Assembly: GCA_963766935.1 (NCBI GenBank) | Contig: CAVYBY010000004.1 | Span: forward strand, 1 to 44,006 | Source: CAVYBY01 sp963766935 | GTDB taxonomy: Bacteria > Actinomycetota > UBA4738 > HRBIN12 | Direction of reading: 5' to 3' | Length of the DNA: 44,006 nt | Part shown: piece by piece, positions 1-9,019 of the stretch | Position numbering within the stretch: position 1 is the stretch's first letter | Layout: each line of letters begins with the position of its first letter | Program-made: the position numbers and the translations under genes | Notes under the pieces: model-generated | Database searches by the model: none | What the model saw: only the letters and a program-made list of their open reading frames with translations | What the model was told of the DNA's origin: nothing

Positions 1-34
1 TTGGCCGAGGGAGCCGCCGGGTCGCAGAACCGGC

Positions 35-724
35 TCAGCTGAGCTCTGAGAGGCGCTCCGCGGCGTCGAACGCGCCGGCGTCGTGGCGGACGATCTTACG
101 AAACTCGGCGGCGGCCTCCGCCCTGCGTCCGGCCCGGGCGAGAACATCGCCCTTCACGTACCACAGGCGAAGGGTGAAGTCGGCGGCCACCTGTTCCTTC
201 GTCCGTGCGCGGCGAAGGAAGGCGAGTGCTTCGGAGTAGCGGCCCTCGTCGGCGAGGGCGGAGGCCGCGACGATGACTGCCTCGGCCTTTGCGGCCGGCG
301 GCGCCATGCCGGTCAGCTCTTCCTCGGCCAGGCTGACGACATCGGCGGGTCGCTTCAGCGCCCGCAGGCAGTCCGCGATCAGATGGTTCTGGTCGACCCG
401 CCCACTGAAGCGCCGGTAGGCCTTCAGCTCGGCCAGGGCCTCGTTCCAGTGTCCCTGCTGGTAGAGGCAGAGCCCCAGAACCTCGCGGGCTCCGGCCGAA
501 CGCGGCGCGAGCGACTTGGCCTTCACGGCCTCGCTCGTGGCTCCCGGGAGATCCCCGCGTTCCAGGAGCTCGATGGCGCGAGCGAGACGGGCGCCTGCGT
601 TTCGTTGATCGGGGACCCTGGCCGTGCGCCGGATCTCTTCGGCGAGCTCCTTTGACAGGAGCGAGCGCTCGGGCGTGGAGGGTCGTCCGCCCGAGCCTTT
701 GCGAGGGTGAAGCGCCTTCGGCAT
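35..724 (-). CDS. Small TPR-repeat protein
   Basis: Encodes about 229 residues with a basic, glycine-rich N-terminus followed by helical repeats of TPR type. Segments such as ARAIELLERGDLPGA, VLGLCLYQQGHWNEALAEL and GRYSEALAFLRRA carry the spaced small/large hydrophobic pattern of TPR helices. No signal peptide or membrane segment is visible, so a cytoplasmic scaffold or adaptor is likely. I chose the ATG at 724 (MPKALHP) over an upstream in-frame start at 751, because the latter would run into the rRNA terminator hairpin. It lies downstream of the rRNA operon on the same strand, but the hairpin in between suggests independent transcription. The TPR fold is fairly sure; the function is unknown. 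Confidence 0.7.
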   Translation of the reverse strand: MPKALHPRKGSGGRPSTPERSLLSKELAEEIRRTARVPDQRNAGARLARAIELLERGDLPGATSEAVKAKSLAPRSAGAREVLGLCLYQQGHWNEALAELKAYRRFSGRVDQNHLIADCLRALKRPADVVSLAEEELTGMAPPAAKAEAVIVAASALADEGRYSEALAFLRRARTKEQVAADFTLRLWYVKGDVLARAGRRAEAAAEFRKIVRHDAGAFDAAERLSELS

Positions 725-754
725 GGGGCTCAGCGTACCGGCGGTCCGCAAACG

Positions 755-787
755 CGAACGGGCCGCCCGGTGTGGGCGGCCCGTTCG
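755..787 (-). terminator. Intrinsic terminator of the rRNA operon
   Basis: A perfect 14-bp inverted repeat (755-768 with 774-787) leaves a 5-nt loop. The GC-rich stem is followed on the minus strand by a short CGTTTGC stretch. It sits about 10 nt beyond the 5S 3' end, the expected place for rRNA operon termination. The T-run is weak. Confidence 0.75.
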
Positions 788-796
788 TAGAGATGT

Positions 797-911
797 TCCG
801 GCGGCGACCTACTCTCCCACCCCGTCGCCAGGGCAGTACCATCGGCGCAGGAGGGCTTCACTTCCGGGTTCGGGATGGGACCGGGTGTTTCCCCTCCGCC
901 ATGACCACCGA
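797..911 (-). rRNA. rrf: 5S ribosomal RNA
   Basis: The minus strand reads GGTGGTCATGGCGGAGGGGA at its start, followed by the characteristic CCCATCCCGAACCCGGAAG block and a GGGAGAGTAGGTCGCCGCC 3' half. The length of about 115 nt is normal. It is the last gene of the rRNA operon, about 90 nt after the 23S. The ends are estimated to within a few bases. Confidence 0.93.
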
Positions 912-981
912 AACGTGGTGTCTCGCCCTTTCGGGCAGACGTTTGTTGAGGGTGCGGGTCCTCGAGCACTGCTCGGAACCA

Positions 982-1000
982 GATAGCGAGCGCGAGCATC
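982..1000 (-). repeat. 3' arm of the 23S processing stem
   Basis: The 19 bases here are exactly complementary in the transcript to 4872-4890 upstream of the 23S. The two arms bring both ends of pre-23S RNA together, as in RNase III processing stalks of bacterial rRNA operons. The pairing is seen directly; the processing role is by analogy. Confidence 0.85.
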
Positions 1001-1280
1001 GGATCAAGTCCTCGGCCTATTAGTACGGGTCAGCTCCACACGTTGCCGTGCTTCCACTTCCCGCCTATCAACGTGGTGGTCTTCCACGGGCCTTACCCGG
1101 TCTTGCCGGTGGGAGGCCTCATCTCAGGGCGAGCTTCGCACTTAGATGCTTTCAGCGCTTATCCCTTCCGAACGTGGCCAACCAGCCGTGCCGCTGGCGC
1201 GACAACTGGCACACCAGAGGTTCGTCCGCCCCGGTCCTCTCGTACTAGGGGCAGCTCCCTTCAAGCCTCCTACGCCCACA

Positions 1281-1313
<33 letters not shown>

Positions 1314-1332
1314 AAACCCAGCTCGCGTGCCT

Positions 1333-1383
<51 letters not shown>

Positions 1384-1387
1384 AGAC

Positions 1388-1420
<33 letters not shown>

Positions 1421-1920
1421 ATATGGACTCTTGGGCAGGATCAGCCTGTTATCCCCGGGGTACCTTTTAGCCGTTGAGCGACGACCCTTCCACATGGCGT
1501 CGTCGGATCACTAGGCCCAGCTTTCGCTCCTGCTCGACCCGTCGGTCTCGCAGTCAAGCTCCCTTGTGCCCTTGCACTCGACGCCTGATTGCCAACCAGG
1601 CTGAGGGAACCTTTGGGCGCCTCCGTTACATTTTAGGAGGCAACCGCCCCAGTTAAACTGCCCACCAGACGCTGTCCCCGACCCGGATCACGGGCCCAGG
1701 TTAGAGTCCCAACACGTGAAGGGTGGTATTTCAAGGTTGGCTCCACAAAGCCCGAAAGCTCTGCTTCAAAGCCTCCCACCTATCCTACGCAACACATGCC
1801 AGAACCCAACATCAAGCTGCAGTAAAGGTCCCGGGGTCTTTCCGTCCTGCTGCGGGTAACGAGCATCTTTACTCGTAATGCAATTTCGCCGAGTCCCCGG
1901 TTGAGACAGCGCCCAAGTCG

Positions 1921-1967
<47 letters not shown>

Positions 1968-2731
1968 CTATGAGCTGTTACCTCCCCGCTCGGAAGATCG
2001 GGGTGGGCTGGTCGTTTCCGCCAGCCTCCGTACGTCGCCGCACGGTTCGGACCATCTCATCCTCTTCCGTCGAGACTTGGAAGAGGGCCGGCGTATGGTC
2101 TCTGAGGATTCCCAGGACCTCGGATGGTTTCCGTCGATTCATCGTCTCTTGGATCCGGGCGATCTCCGCCATCCCCTCAACTGACAGATGGCGTCGCTCC
2201 CCCATGAGTTCGATGATCGTCGCGAACTTCTCGAAGTTATCTCGCTTCGAGGTTCTGAGCGGGTGTTCCCGGAAAAACGGAACGATCACGTCCCGCAGGT
2301 CACCCAACGGCCGTACGACGTACCGAAACATGTGCTCTCGGTGGTTGTCGTACCGCGCGTTGGCGTAGACCCTGCCGCATCCGAAGAAGCGGACGAGGTC
2401 TTCGAGAACCTTCCGGCTCGATGCTCCTTGTGCGACGACAAACTCGGGACGAACTTGCCATCGCAGGGACATCTTCCGGTTCCGATAGATGGAGCAGCTG
2501 AAACAGCCTTCCCCATCAACGAACCCCACTACCCATCCACTGGACATGGGTCTTTCCTGCTGGTTTTCCGCACCTGACGCATTGTCACTGCCGCGCACAC
2601 ACCCACCGTAGCGGTTGGGTCTGACACGACGAGTAGCGCAGGATCCTCGGGTTTTCCAGCATATAGCCGGCTGCGCACCGCACCGTCACCGATGCGGGGG
2701 GCAGCTCCCCCAGCCTGCCTGGGGGATTCCT
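1968..2731 (-). mobile_element. Group I-like intron in 23S rRNA after U1931
   Basis: The normal continuity CCTAAGGT/AGCGAAATTCC is broken by 764 nt. The upstream exon ends in U and the intron ends in G, the group I boundary rule, and no other cut restores the 23S sequence while obeying it. A hairpin just inside the 5' end (2707-2725, 7-bp stem) is P2-like, and one near the 3' end (1984-2003) is P9-like. Blocks at 2649-2668 and 2552-2574 are near-identical to the P- and Q-like blocks of the 16S intron. I could not find a convincing P1 or P7. L1931 is a known intron site in hyperthermophilic Thermotoga species. The intron carries a LAGLIDADG ORF. Confidence 0.85.
1978..2547 (-). CDS. LAGLIDADG homing endonuclease in the 23S intron
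   Basis: Encodes about 189 residues with one LAGLIDADG-type motif right at the N-terminus (WVVGFVDGEGCF). Next come the aromatic/basic strands (SLRWQVRPEFVV, FRYVVRPLGDL) and the FFREHPLRTSK region typical of single-motif enzymes that act as homodimers, the I-CreI-like class. It would cut intron-less 23S genes and promote intron spread. I chose the ATG at 2547, a few bases after an AGGAAAG ribosome-binding site. An upstream in-frame GTG at 2598 would only add residues read from the intron core. The stop codon lies 10 nt before the intron end, so the last codons double as the P9-like hairpin. Confidence 0.88.
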   Translation of the reverse strand: MSSGWVVGFVDGEGCFSCSIYRNRKMSLRWQVRPEFVVAQGASSRKVLEDLVRFFGCGRVYANARYDNHREHMFRYVVRPLGDLRDVIVPFFREHPLRTSKRDNFEKFATIIELMGERRHLSVEGMAEIARIQETMNRRKPSEVLGILRDHTPALFQVSTEEDEMVRTVRRRTEAGGNDQPTPIFRAGR

Positions 2732-3687
2732 ACCTTAGGACGGTTATAGTTACCGCCGCCGTTTACTGGCGCTTAGGTTCAGAGCTTTGCCCCGAAGGGC
2801 TAACCCCTCCCCTTGACGTTCCAGCACCGGGCAGGCGTCAGTCCGTATACATCGTCTTACGACTTCGCACGGACCTGTGTTTTTAGTAAACAGTCGCTTG
2901 GGCCTGGTTTGTGCCACCGCATCGGGCTCCGGACGCGAAGTCCTTCACCCTACTGCGGTCGTCCTTCTCCCGAAGTTACGGACGTAATTTGCCGAGTTCC
3001 TTAACCAGGGTTCTCTCGATCGCCTTCGCATGCTCTGCGTGCCCACCTGTGTCGGTTTGGGGTACGGGCACCACGTTCACTCGCTAGAGGCTTTTCTTGG
3101 CAGCATGGGATCGCTCGCTTCGCCTGAGATGGCTCGGCGTCGTGCCTCGGGATTAACGGTCTCCCGGATTTGCCTAGGAGGCCTCCCTACACACTTGCCC
3201 CAGGTCAACCAACGCCTGGGTCGAGGTACCCTTCTGCGTCCCCCCTTCGCTGGCCTAGTACAGGGAGGGTCGGTAGCCCCCGAAGGGGTTCCCTTAGCGT
3301 CCCTGATTCGGCCTGGTCGCGAACGTGGTGGTACTGGAATATCAACCAGTCGTCCATCGCCTACGCCTCTCGGCCTCGGCTTAGGTCCCGACTAACCCTG
3401 GGCGGATGAACCTTCCCCAGGAACCCTTGGGCATTCGGCGGACGGGCTCCTCCCCCGTCTTTCGCTACTCATGCCGGCATTCTCACTTCCGACGCGTCCA
3501 CCGCTGGGTTTCCCCGCCGCTTCACTCGCGTCGGAACGCTCCCCTACCGATCCCTCGACCTGGACCCGGGCGGCTTCCCGCCAGGGCCGGGTATATCGAA
3601 GAATCCCGCAGCTTCGGCTCCGTGCTTGAGCCCCGTTACATCGTCGGCGCAGGACCACTTGACCAGTGAGCTGTTACGCACTCTTTC

Positions 3688-3722
<35 letters not shown>

Positions 3723-4871
3723 CTGGGCGATCCCACATCCTTACCCACTGAGCACGGAATTCGGGGCCTTAGCTGGCGATCTGGGTTGTTTCCCTCTCGG
3801 ACACGGAGCTTAGCCCCCGCGCCCTCACTCCCGGGCTCTGATCCGACGGCATTCGGAGTTTGACTGAGTTCAGTAAGCTTGTAGGCCCCCTAGCCCAATC
3901 AGTGCTCTACCTCCGTCGGAGAACGCCCGAGGCTGCCCCTAAAGGCATTTCGGGGAGAACCAGCTATCACCGAGTTTGATTGGCCTTTCACCCCTACCCA
4001 CAGGTCATCCCCCAGGTTTTCAACCCTGGTGGGTTCGGTCCTCCACGAGGTCTTACCCTCGCTTCAACCTGCCCATGGGTAGATCACTCGGCTTCGGGTC
4101 TAGGGCGCGCGACTGTACGCCTCATGCAGACTCGCTTTCGCTTCGGCTTCGTCAGAAGACTTAACCTTGCCGCGCACCGCTAACTCGCCGGCTCATTCTT
4201 CAAAAGGCACGCCGTCACCCCGCCTGGTTGCCCAGGACGGAGCTCCGACAGCTTGTAGGCTCACGGTTTCAGGTACTATTTCACTCCCCTCCCGGGGTGC
4301 TTTTCACCTTTCCCTCACGGTACTGGTTCACTATCGGTCGCCAGGTAGTGCTTAGCCTTAGGGGGTGGTCCCCCCAGATTCACACGGGATTTCAGGGGTC
4401 CCGTGCTACTCGGGATATTCGCGGGGAGGTCGATCGCCTTTCGTTTACGGGGCTATTACCCTCTGTGGCGGTGGTTTCCAACACCCTCAACTAGACGTCG
4501 ACTTTGTAACTCCCTGGATCCACCGACGCGGATCCTCGCGAATCCCACGACACCGGGACGGCAACGCCGTCGGGCTTGACACCGCCCCGGTTTAGGCTGA
4601 TCCCCGTTCGCTCGCCGCTACTAGGGGAGTCGCGGTTGCTTTCTCTTCCTCGCCCTACTGAGATGTTTCACTTCGGGCGGTTCCCTCCTCGCCACCTATG
4701 TATTCAGTGGCGGGTGACCGGGCATGACCCCGGCCGGGTTTCCCCATTCGGACACCTGCGGATCAATGCTCTCTAGACAGCTCCCCGCAGCTTTTCGCAG
4801 CCAGACGCGTCCTTCATCGGCTCCTGGCGCCAAGGCATCCACCGTGAGCCCTTCTTCACTTGACCTTTGTA

Positions 4872-4890
4872 GATGCTCGCGCTCGCTATC
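4872..4890 (-). repeat. 5' arm of the 23S processing stem
   Basis: Perfect 19-nt inverted partner of 982-1000, ending about 6 nt before the 23S 5' end. Together they form a long helix enclosing pre-23S rRNA. Confidence 0.85.
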
Positions 4891-4905
4891 GAGTTCTCAA
4901 GGTGC
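4891..4905 (-). promoter_or_regulatory. boxA-like motif in the 16S-23S spacer
   Basis: The minus strand reads GCACCTTGAGAACTC, and the same CACCTTGAGAACT core recurs in the leader at 7554-7567. Such repeated elements before 16S and 23S are typical of rRNA antitermination signals; that role is inferred. The whole spacer (4867-5041, about 175 nt) contains no tRNA gene that I can recognise. Confidence 0.55.
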
Positions 4906-5036
4906 CCAAGGGCTCGCACCCTCAAAGCTGAACAGCGTGTGGCCCATCGAAACCGTAGTCCCGACGGGCAGCCAGTATCGACCTGGAGTCTTCCGAAAAT
5001 CCCATCATTGTTGCCGGGTTTCGGGTGCCAATGGCT

Positions 5037-5086
<50 letters not shown>

Positions 5087-5883
5087 CACGTGGTTCCCCA
5101 TGTCGCCATGGGGCGTGGACTATATCTTCATCCTGGTCTCGACCCGAAGGTCGAGGAGCGTTCGCTTCCTCGGATGCCAAGAGCTGACTCGTGTGATGAA
5201 GCTCTCGTGCGATCGCGCGAGAACGTAGAACCTCCAATAGTCCGGATCCACCCTCACGCTTGGATTGTGGACCCGTCCGCAGTGGATGCCGAGCCACTCG
5301 AGATCGCTCCGAACCCGATCGAGGTCGGAACGGTCCTTCTGTACCAACTGGATGTAGAACCGAGCCGTCGGGTTCCGAGGAATCCCTCCATCGGCGTCGA
5401 AGTACCCGCGGGCGAAGCCCGCACGTTCCTCCGGCGTCGTGCCGGCGTCCGGCTCGAGTCGGTACGTGGTCTCGATCACCCAGACCCTGCGGTCTCCCTC
5501 GCGATAGATCCAGCTCCGGCTTCCGAGCCGCTCCAGCAAGAGCTGGAGCACGCGGAGCCATCGTGGATCTGCCTGCGAGATCCGCAGTGTCCTGTGTTTC
5601 TTGTTGAAGGTTCCGTCACGAGACGCTCCCAGTAGATACGCCCGAGTCTCTCGTGCGTCTGCTTCCAGGAGCTCGGCGTGTAGTCTCTGAGGGGTCAACC
5701 CGCCGGTCGAGATCGCCGACGAGCGACTTCCCTGCTGATTGTCCGCACCGATCGGTTTGTCACTCTCCATGTCGTGACCGTACTTCGGAGGTCGGACACG
5801 GTGAGTACCGTCGGATCCACGGGGTTTCCAGCATATAGCCGAGTTTGTCACCCACTGTTACCAGTGGGGGTCGCAACGGTCTT
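5087..5883 (-). mobile_element. Group I intron in 16S rRNA after U1498
   Basis: A 797-nt insertion separates AAGTCGT from AACAAGG. P1 is explicit: GUCGUAA (5888-5882) pairs with UUGCGAC (5876-5870), placing U1498 in the expected U-G wobble. P2 is a 7-bp hairpin (5851-5868). The P-like block is at 5821-5840 and the Q-like block AATCAGCAGG lies within 5731-5749. The R-like block TCAGAGACTACACG (5675-5690) and S-like block AAGATATAGTCC (5117-5128) pair through GACTA/TAGTC as P7. P9 is a 7-bp hairpin (5096-5113). The last base is G. These are textbook group I elements, and the ORF sits between R and S (P8 side). Splicing itself is inferred. Confidence 0.92.
5120..5770 (-). CDS. LAGLIDADG homing endonuclease in the 16S intron
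   Basis: Encodes up to 216 residues. A LAGLIDADG motif reads FARGYFDADGGI and an earlier, weaker copy reads RAYLLGASRDGTF, suggesting a two-motif monomeric enzyme. The region between is basic and rich in aromatic residues (GSRSWIYREGDRRVWVIETTYRL), and the C-terminal part has the SDLEWLGIHCGRV pattern seen in the family. The start is uncertain: the ATG at 5770 makes the N-terminus read through the Q- and R-like core blocks, while the domain only begins about 45 residues later, so a downstream TTG is possible. The TAG stop lies inside the S-like block, so coding and ribozyme sequence are interlocked. Confidence 0.85.
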   Translation of the reverse strand: MESDKPIGADNQQGSRSSAISTGGLTPQRLHAELLEADARETRAYLLGASRDGTFNKKHRTLRISQADPRWLRVLQLLLERLGSRSWIYREGDRRVWVIETTYRLEPDAGTTPEERAGFARGYFDADGGIPRNPTARFYIQLVQKDRSDLDRVRSDLEWLGIHCGRVHNPSVRVDPDYWRFYVLARSHESFITRVSSWHPRKRTLLDLRVETRMKI

Positions 5884-5969
5884 ACGACTTCACCCCAATC
5901 GCGAGCCCCACCTTCGACGGCTCCCTCCACAAGGGTTAGGCCACCGGCTTCGGGTGTTGCCCACTTTCG

Positions 5970-6017
<48 letters not shown>

Positions 6018-6182
6018 CATTGCTGATCTGCGATTACTAGCGACTCCGGCTTCACGAGGTCGGGTTGCAGACCTCGATCCGAACTGAGCGCGGCTTTTTG
6101 GGATTCGCTCCCCCTTACGGGATCGCCGCCCTTTGTACCGCGCATTGTAGCATGCGTGCAGCCCTGGGCTTAAGGGGCATGA

Positions 6183-6216
<34 letters not shown>

Positions 6217-6297
6217 GCACCGGCAGTCTCCCTAGAGTTCCCGGCATTACCCGCTGGCAACTAGGAACAGGGGTTGCGCTCGTTGCGCCACTTAAGG

Positions 6298-6333
<36 letters not shown>

Positions 6334-6378
6334 CCACCTGTGCAGGCTCCGAAGAGCGCCGGCTTTCACCGGTTTCAC

Positions 6379-6409
<31 letters not shown>

Positions 6410-6438
6410 CGTCGCATCGAATTAAGCCGCATGCTCCG

Positions 6439-6502
<64 letters not shown>

Positions 6503-6849
6503 GGTGCTTAATGCGTTAGCTTCGGCACGGACGGGGTCGATATCCGCCCACACCTAGCACCCAACGTTTACAGCTAGGACTACCAGGGTATCTAATCCTG
6601 TTCGCTCCCCTAGCTTTCGCGCCTGAGCGTCAGGTAAGGCCCAGAGAGCCGCCTTCGCCACCGGTGTTCCTCCTGATATCTGCGCATTTCACCGCTACAC
6701 CAGGAATTCCGCTCTCCCCTACCTACCTCTAGCCACGCAGTTTCGGATGCACGCCCGAGGTTGAGCCTCGGGTTTTCACATCCGACTTGCGCGGCCGCCT
6801 GCGCGCGCTTTACGCCCAATAAATCCGGACAACGCTCGCTCCCTACGTC

Positions 6850-6880
<31 letters not shown>

Positions 6881-7000
6881 AGCTTCTTCTGCAGGTACCG
6901 TCACAATCGCTTCGTCCCTGCCGAAAGGGGTTTACAACCCGAAGGCATTCATCCCCCACGCGGCGTCGCTGCGTCAGGCTTTCGCCCATTGCGCAAGATC

Positions 7001-7055
<55 letters not shown>

Positions 7056-7291
7056 GTCGTCCTCTCAGACCAGCTACCCGTCGTCGCCTTGGTAGGCCGT
7101 TACCCCACCAACAAGCTGATAGGCCGCGGGCCCATCCCCGACCGGCGGACTTTTCCCGGCCGAGCCATGCGGCTCGGTCGGAGTATCCGGTATTAGCTCC
7201 GGTTTCCCGGGGTTATCCCAGAGTCGGGGGCAGGTTGCCCACGTGTTACGCACCCGTTCGCCACTGATCCCCGGACCGAAGCCCGGTTCAC

Positions 7292-7329
<38 letters not shown>

Positions 7330-7358
7330 GTCCTGAGCCAGGATCAAACTCTCCGTAG

Positions 7359-7631
7359 AGAGAGACCGACGACCCGAAGGCCATCGTTCGCTCGTTGAAG
7401 AGAGGGTCTCCGAACGCGGCACGCGCCGGAGACCTTCCACCTGACCCCGTCCGAGGTTCCGGACGGATTCAGTTCGTACGTTCCGTCATGGTTCCAAGGG
7501 ACGGCGAACCGCCCCCAGTTGACGGGTTAGCACTGGCTTGTCACACGCTGTTCAGTTCTCAAGGTGCAAGCGAGCACGAACCACCCCGGACACGGTCATG
7601 GACCTGGCGGAGGGGCTCGCGCCGACCCCTT
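7359..7631 (-). promoter_or_regulatory. rRNA leader region
   Basis: This stretch between the rRNA promoter and 16S has no gene. It holds a boxA-like motif (minus strand GCACCTTGAGAACTG around 7553-7567, followed by AACAGCG) that repeats in the 16S-23S spacer. I could not define a clean 16S processing stem here. Confidence 0.5.
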
Positions 7632-7659
7632 ATGCTAGCAGCGATGATGCTACCGTCAA
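7632..7659 (-). promoter_or_regulatory. Putative rRNA operon promoter
   Basis: The minus strand has TTGACG (7654-7659), a 16-bp spacer and TAGCAT (7632-7637), a good match to a housekeeping sigma-70-type promoter. A 6-bp hairpin (7659-7674, ACCGGA/TCCGGT) touches the -35 element. It lies about 270 nt upstream of 16S and downstream of the tyrS stop, where the rRNA promoter is expected. Confidence 0.6.
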
Positions 7660-7731
7660 CCGGAGGGGTCCGGTCTCGGTAGGCACGCATCTTCCCAGGT
7701 CAGCAGGGTGTTGCGCAACCACACAAGCCGG

Positions 7732-8967
7732 CTAGGCGGGGGTCCCGAGCCTGACCCGGGCGAACTTTCGCCGCCCGACCTGCCAAATCGACCCGTCGAG
7801 AGCGCCGGCCTCGAGCGGCACTTCCCCCTCGGTCACCGGTTCCCCGTCCCGGCGAACGCCCCCCTGATCGATCAGCCGGCGGCCCTCGCCACGGCTTGTC
7901 GTCAGACCCAGCGCCTGCAGCAGCGCGGGCACCTGGAGAACCGGGCCCGACTCGCCGCCGGCCGAGACCGCCTCGAGGTCGATCGTCACCTCGGCGACCT
8001 CGTCCGGTGGCTCGCGATCCCGGTGGACCCGGTCGAAGGCCTCCTCGGCTTCGGCCGCGGCCTGCCCGCCGTGGTAGAGCTGCACGATCTCCCTTGCCAT
8101 CCGCCGCTTCTGCTCGTTGGGGTGAAGCGACCCGTCCTCGATCCCGCGCTGCACGGCCTCGGCTTCCACGAGCGGCAGATCCGCGCCCAGGACGAGGTAC
8201 CGGCCGATCAGGCCATCCGGGATTCGCAGGAGCTTGCCGAACATCTCCTCGGGCGGATCGGCGACGCCGACGTAGTTGCCGAGCGACTGGCTCATCTTGT
8301 GCACCCCGTCGGTTCCCTCAAGGAGCGGCATCGTCAGCGCCACCTGCGGGTCCTGGCCCTTGCCGCGCTGCAGATCCCGGCCCACCAGCAGGTTGAACAG
8401 CTGGTCGCTCCCCCCGAGCTCCACATCGGCCTCGACCGCGACCGAGTCGTACCCCTGCAGCAGCGGGTAGAGGAACTCCATCACCGAGATCGGGCGGTTC
8501 TCCGCATAGCGCTTGGCGAAGTCGTCGCGCTCGAGCATCCGGGCGACCGTGGTCGACGCCGTCAGCTCGAGCACTCCTTCGACATCGAGGGCCTCCAGCC
8601 ACTCCGAGTTGTGGCGGAGCTCGACGCGATCCATATCGAGGATCCTCGCGAACTGGTCGAGCAGCGGCCGGGCGTAGGCGTCCACCTCGTCCTTGGTCAG
8701 GCGCGGCCGCGTCTCGGAGCGTCCCGACGGATCCCCAACCCTGGCGGTGAAGTCCCCGACGATCAGCACCGGCGTGTGGCCGAGGTCCTGGAATCGCCGG
8801 AGCTTGCGAAGGACGACCGCCCACCCGAGCGTGACCACCGCGGCCGTCGGGTCCAGACCCAGCTTGACGCGAAGCGGACGCCCGAGCGCGAGCTTTTCCG
8901 CGAGGCCGCGCGCCGGGACGATCTCCGACGCGCCGGCTTCGAGAACCTGCAGGTCGTCGGGCCCCAT
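7732..8967 (-). CDS. tyrS: Tyrosyl-tRNA synthetase
   Basis: Charges tRNA-Tyr with tyrosine in the cytoplasm. The class I fold is clear: LDPTAAVVTLGW at residues 39-49, DFTARVGDPSGRS, GYDSVAVEADVELGGSDQLFN, the KMSQS loop at 224-228, and a C-terminal S4 RNA-binding domain (ALGLTTSRGEGRRLIDQGGV). At 411 residues it is normal for the TyrZ-like branch. The HIGH signature reads TLGW instead of HLGH, so both usual histidines are absent while flanking residues are well conserved. I chose the ATG at 8967 (MGPDDLQ), since upstream in-frame codons run into the divergent PBP gene. It precedes the rRNA operon on the same strand. Confidence 0.93.
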   Translation of the reverse strand: MGPDDLQVLEAGASEIVPARGLAEKLALGRPLRVKLGLDPTAAVVTLGWAVVLRKLRRFQDLGHTPVLIVGDFTARVGDPSGRSETRPRLTKDEVDAYARPLLDQFARILDMDRVELRHNSEWLEALDVEGVLELTASTTVARMLERDDFAKRYAENRPISVMEFLYPLLQGYDSVAVEADVELGGSDQLFNLLVGRDLQRGKGQDPQVALTMPLLEGTDGVHKMSQSLGNYVGVADPPEEMFGKLLRIPDGLIGRYLVLGADLPLVEAEAVQRGIEDGSLHPNEQKRRMAREIVQLYHGGQAAAEAEEAFDRVHRDREPPDEVAEVTIDLEAVSAGGESGPVLQVPALLQALGLTTSRGEGRRLIDQGGVRRDGEPVTEGEVPLEAGALDGSIWQVGRRKFARVRLGTPA

Positions 8968-9019
8968 GACCCGCGCGATGCTACCAGTGGGGAACCGACC
9001 CAGGGGTACGCTTTCCGCC

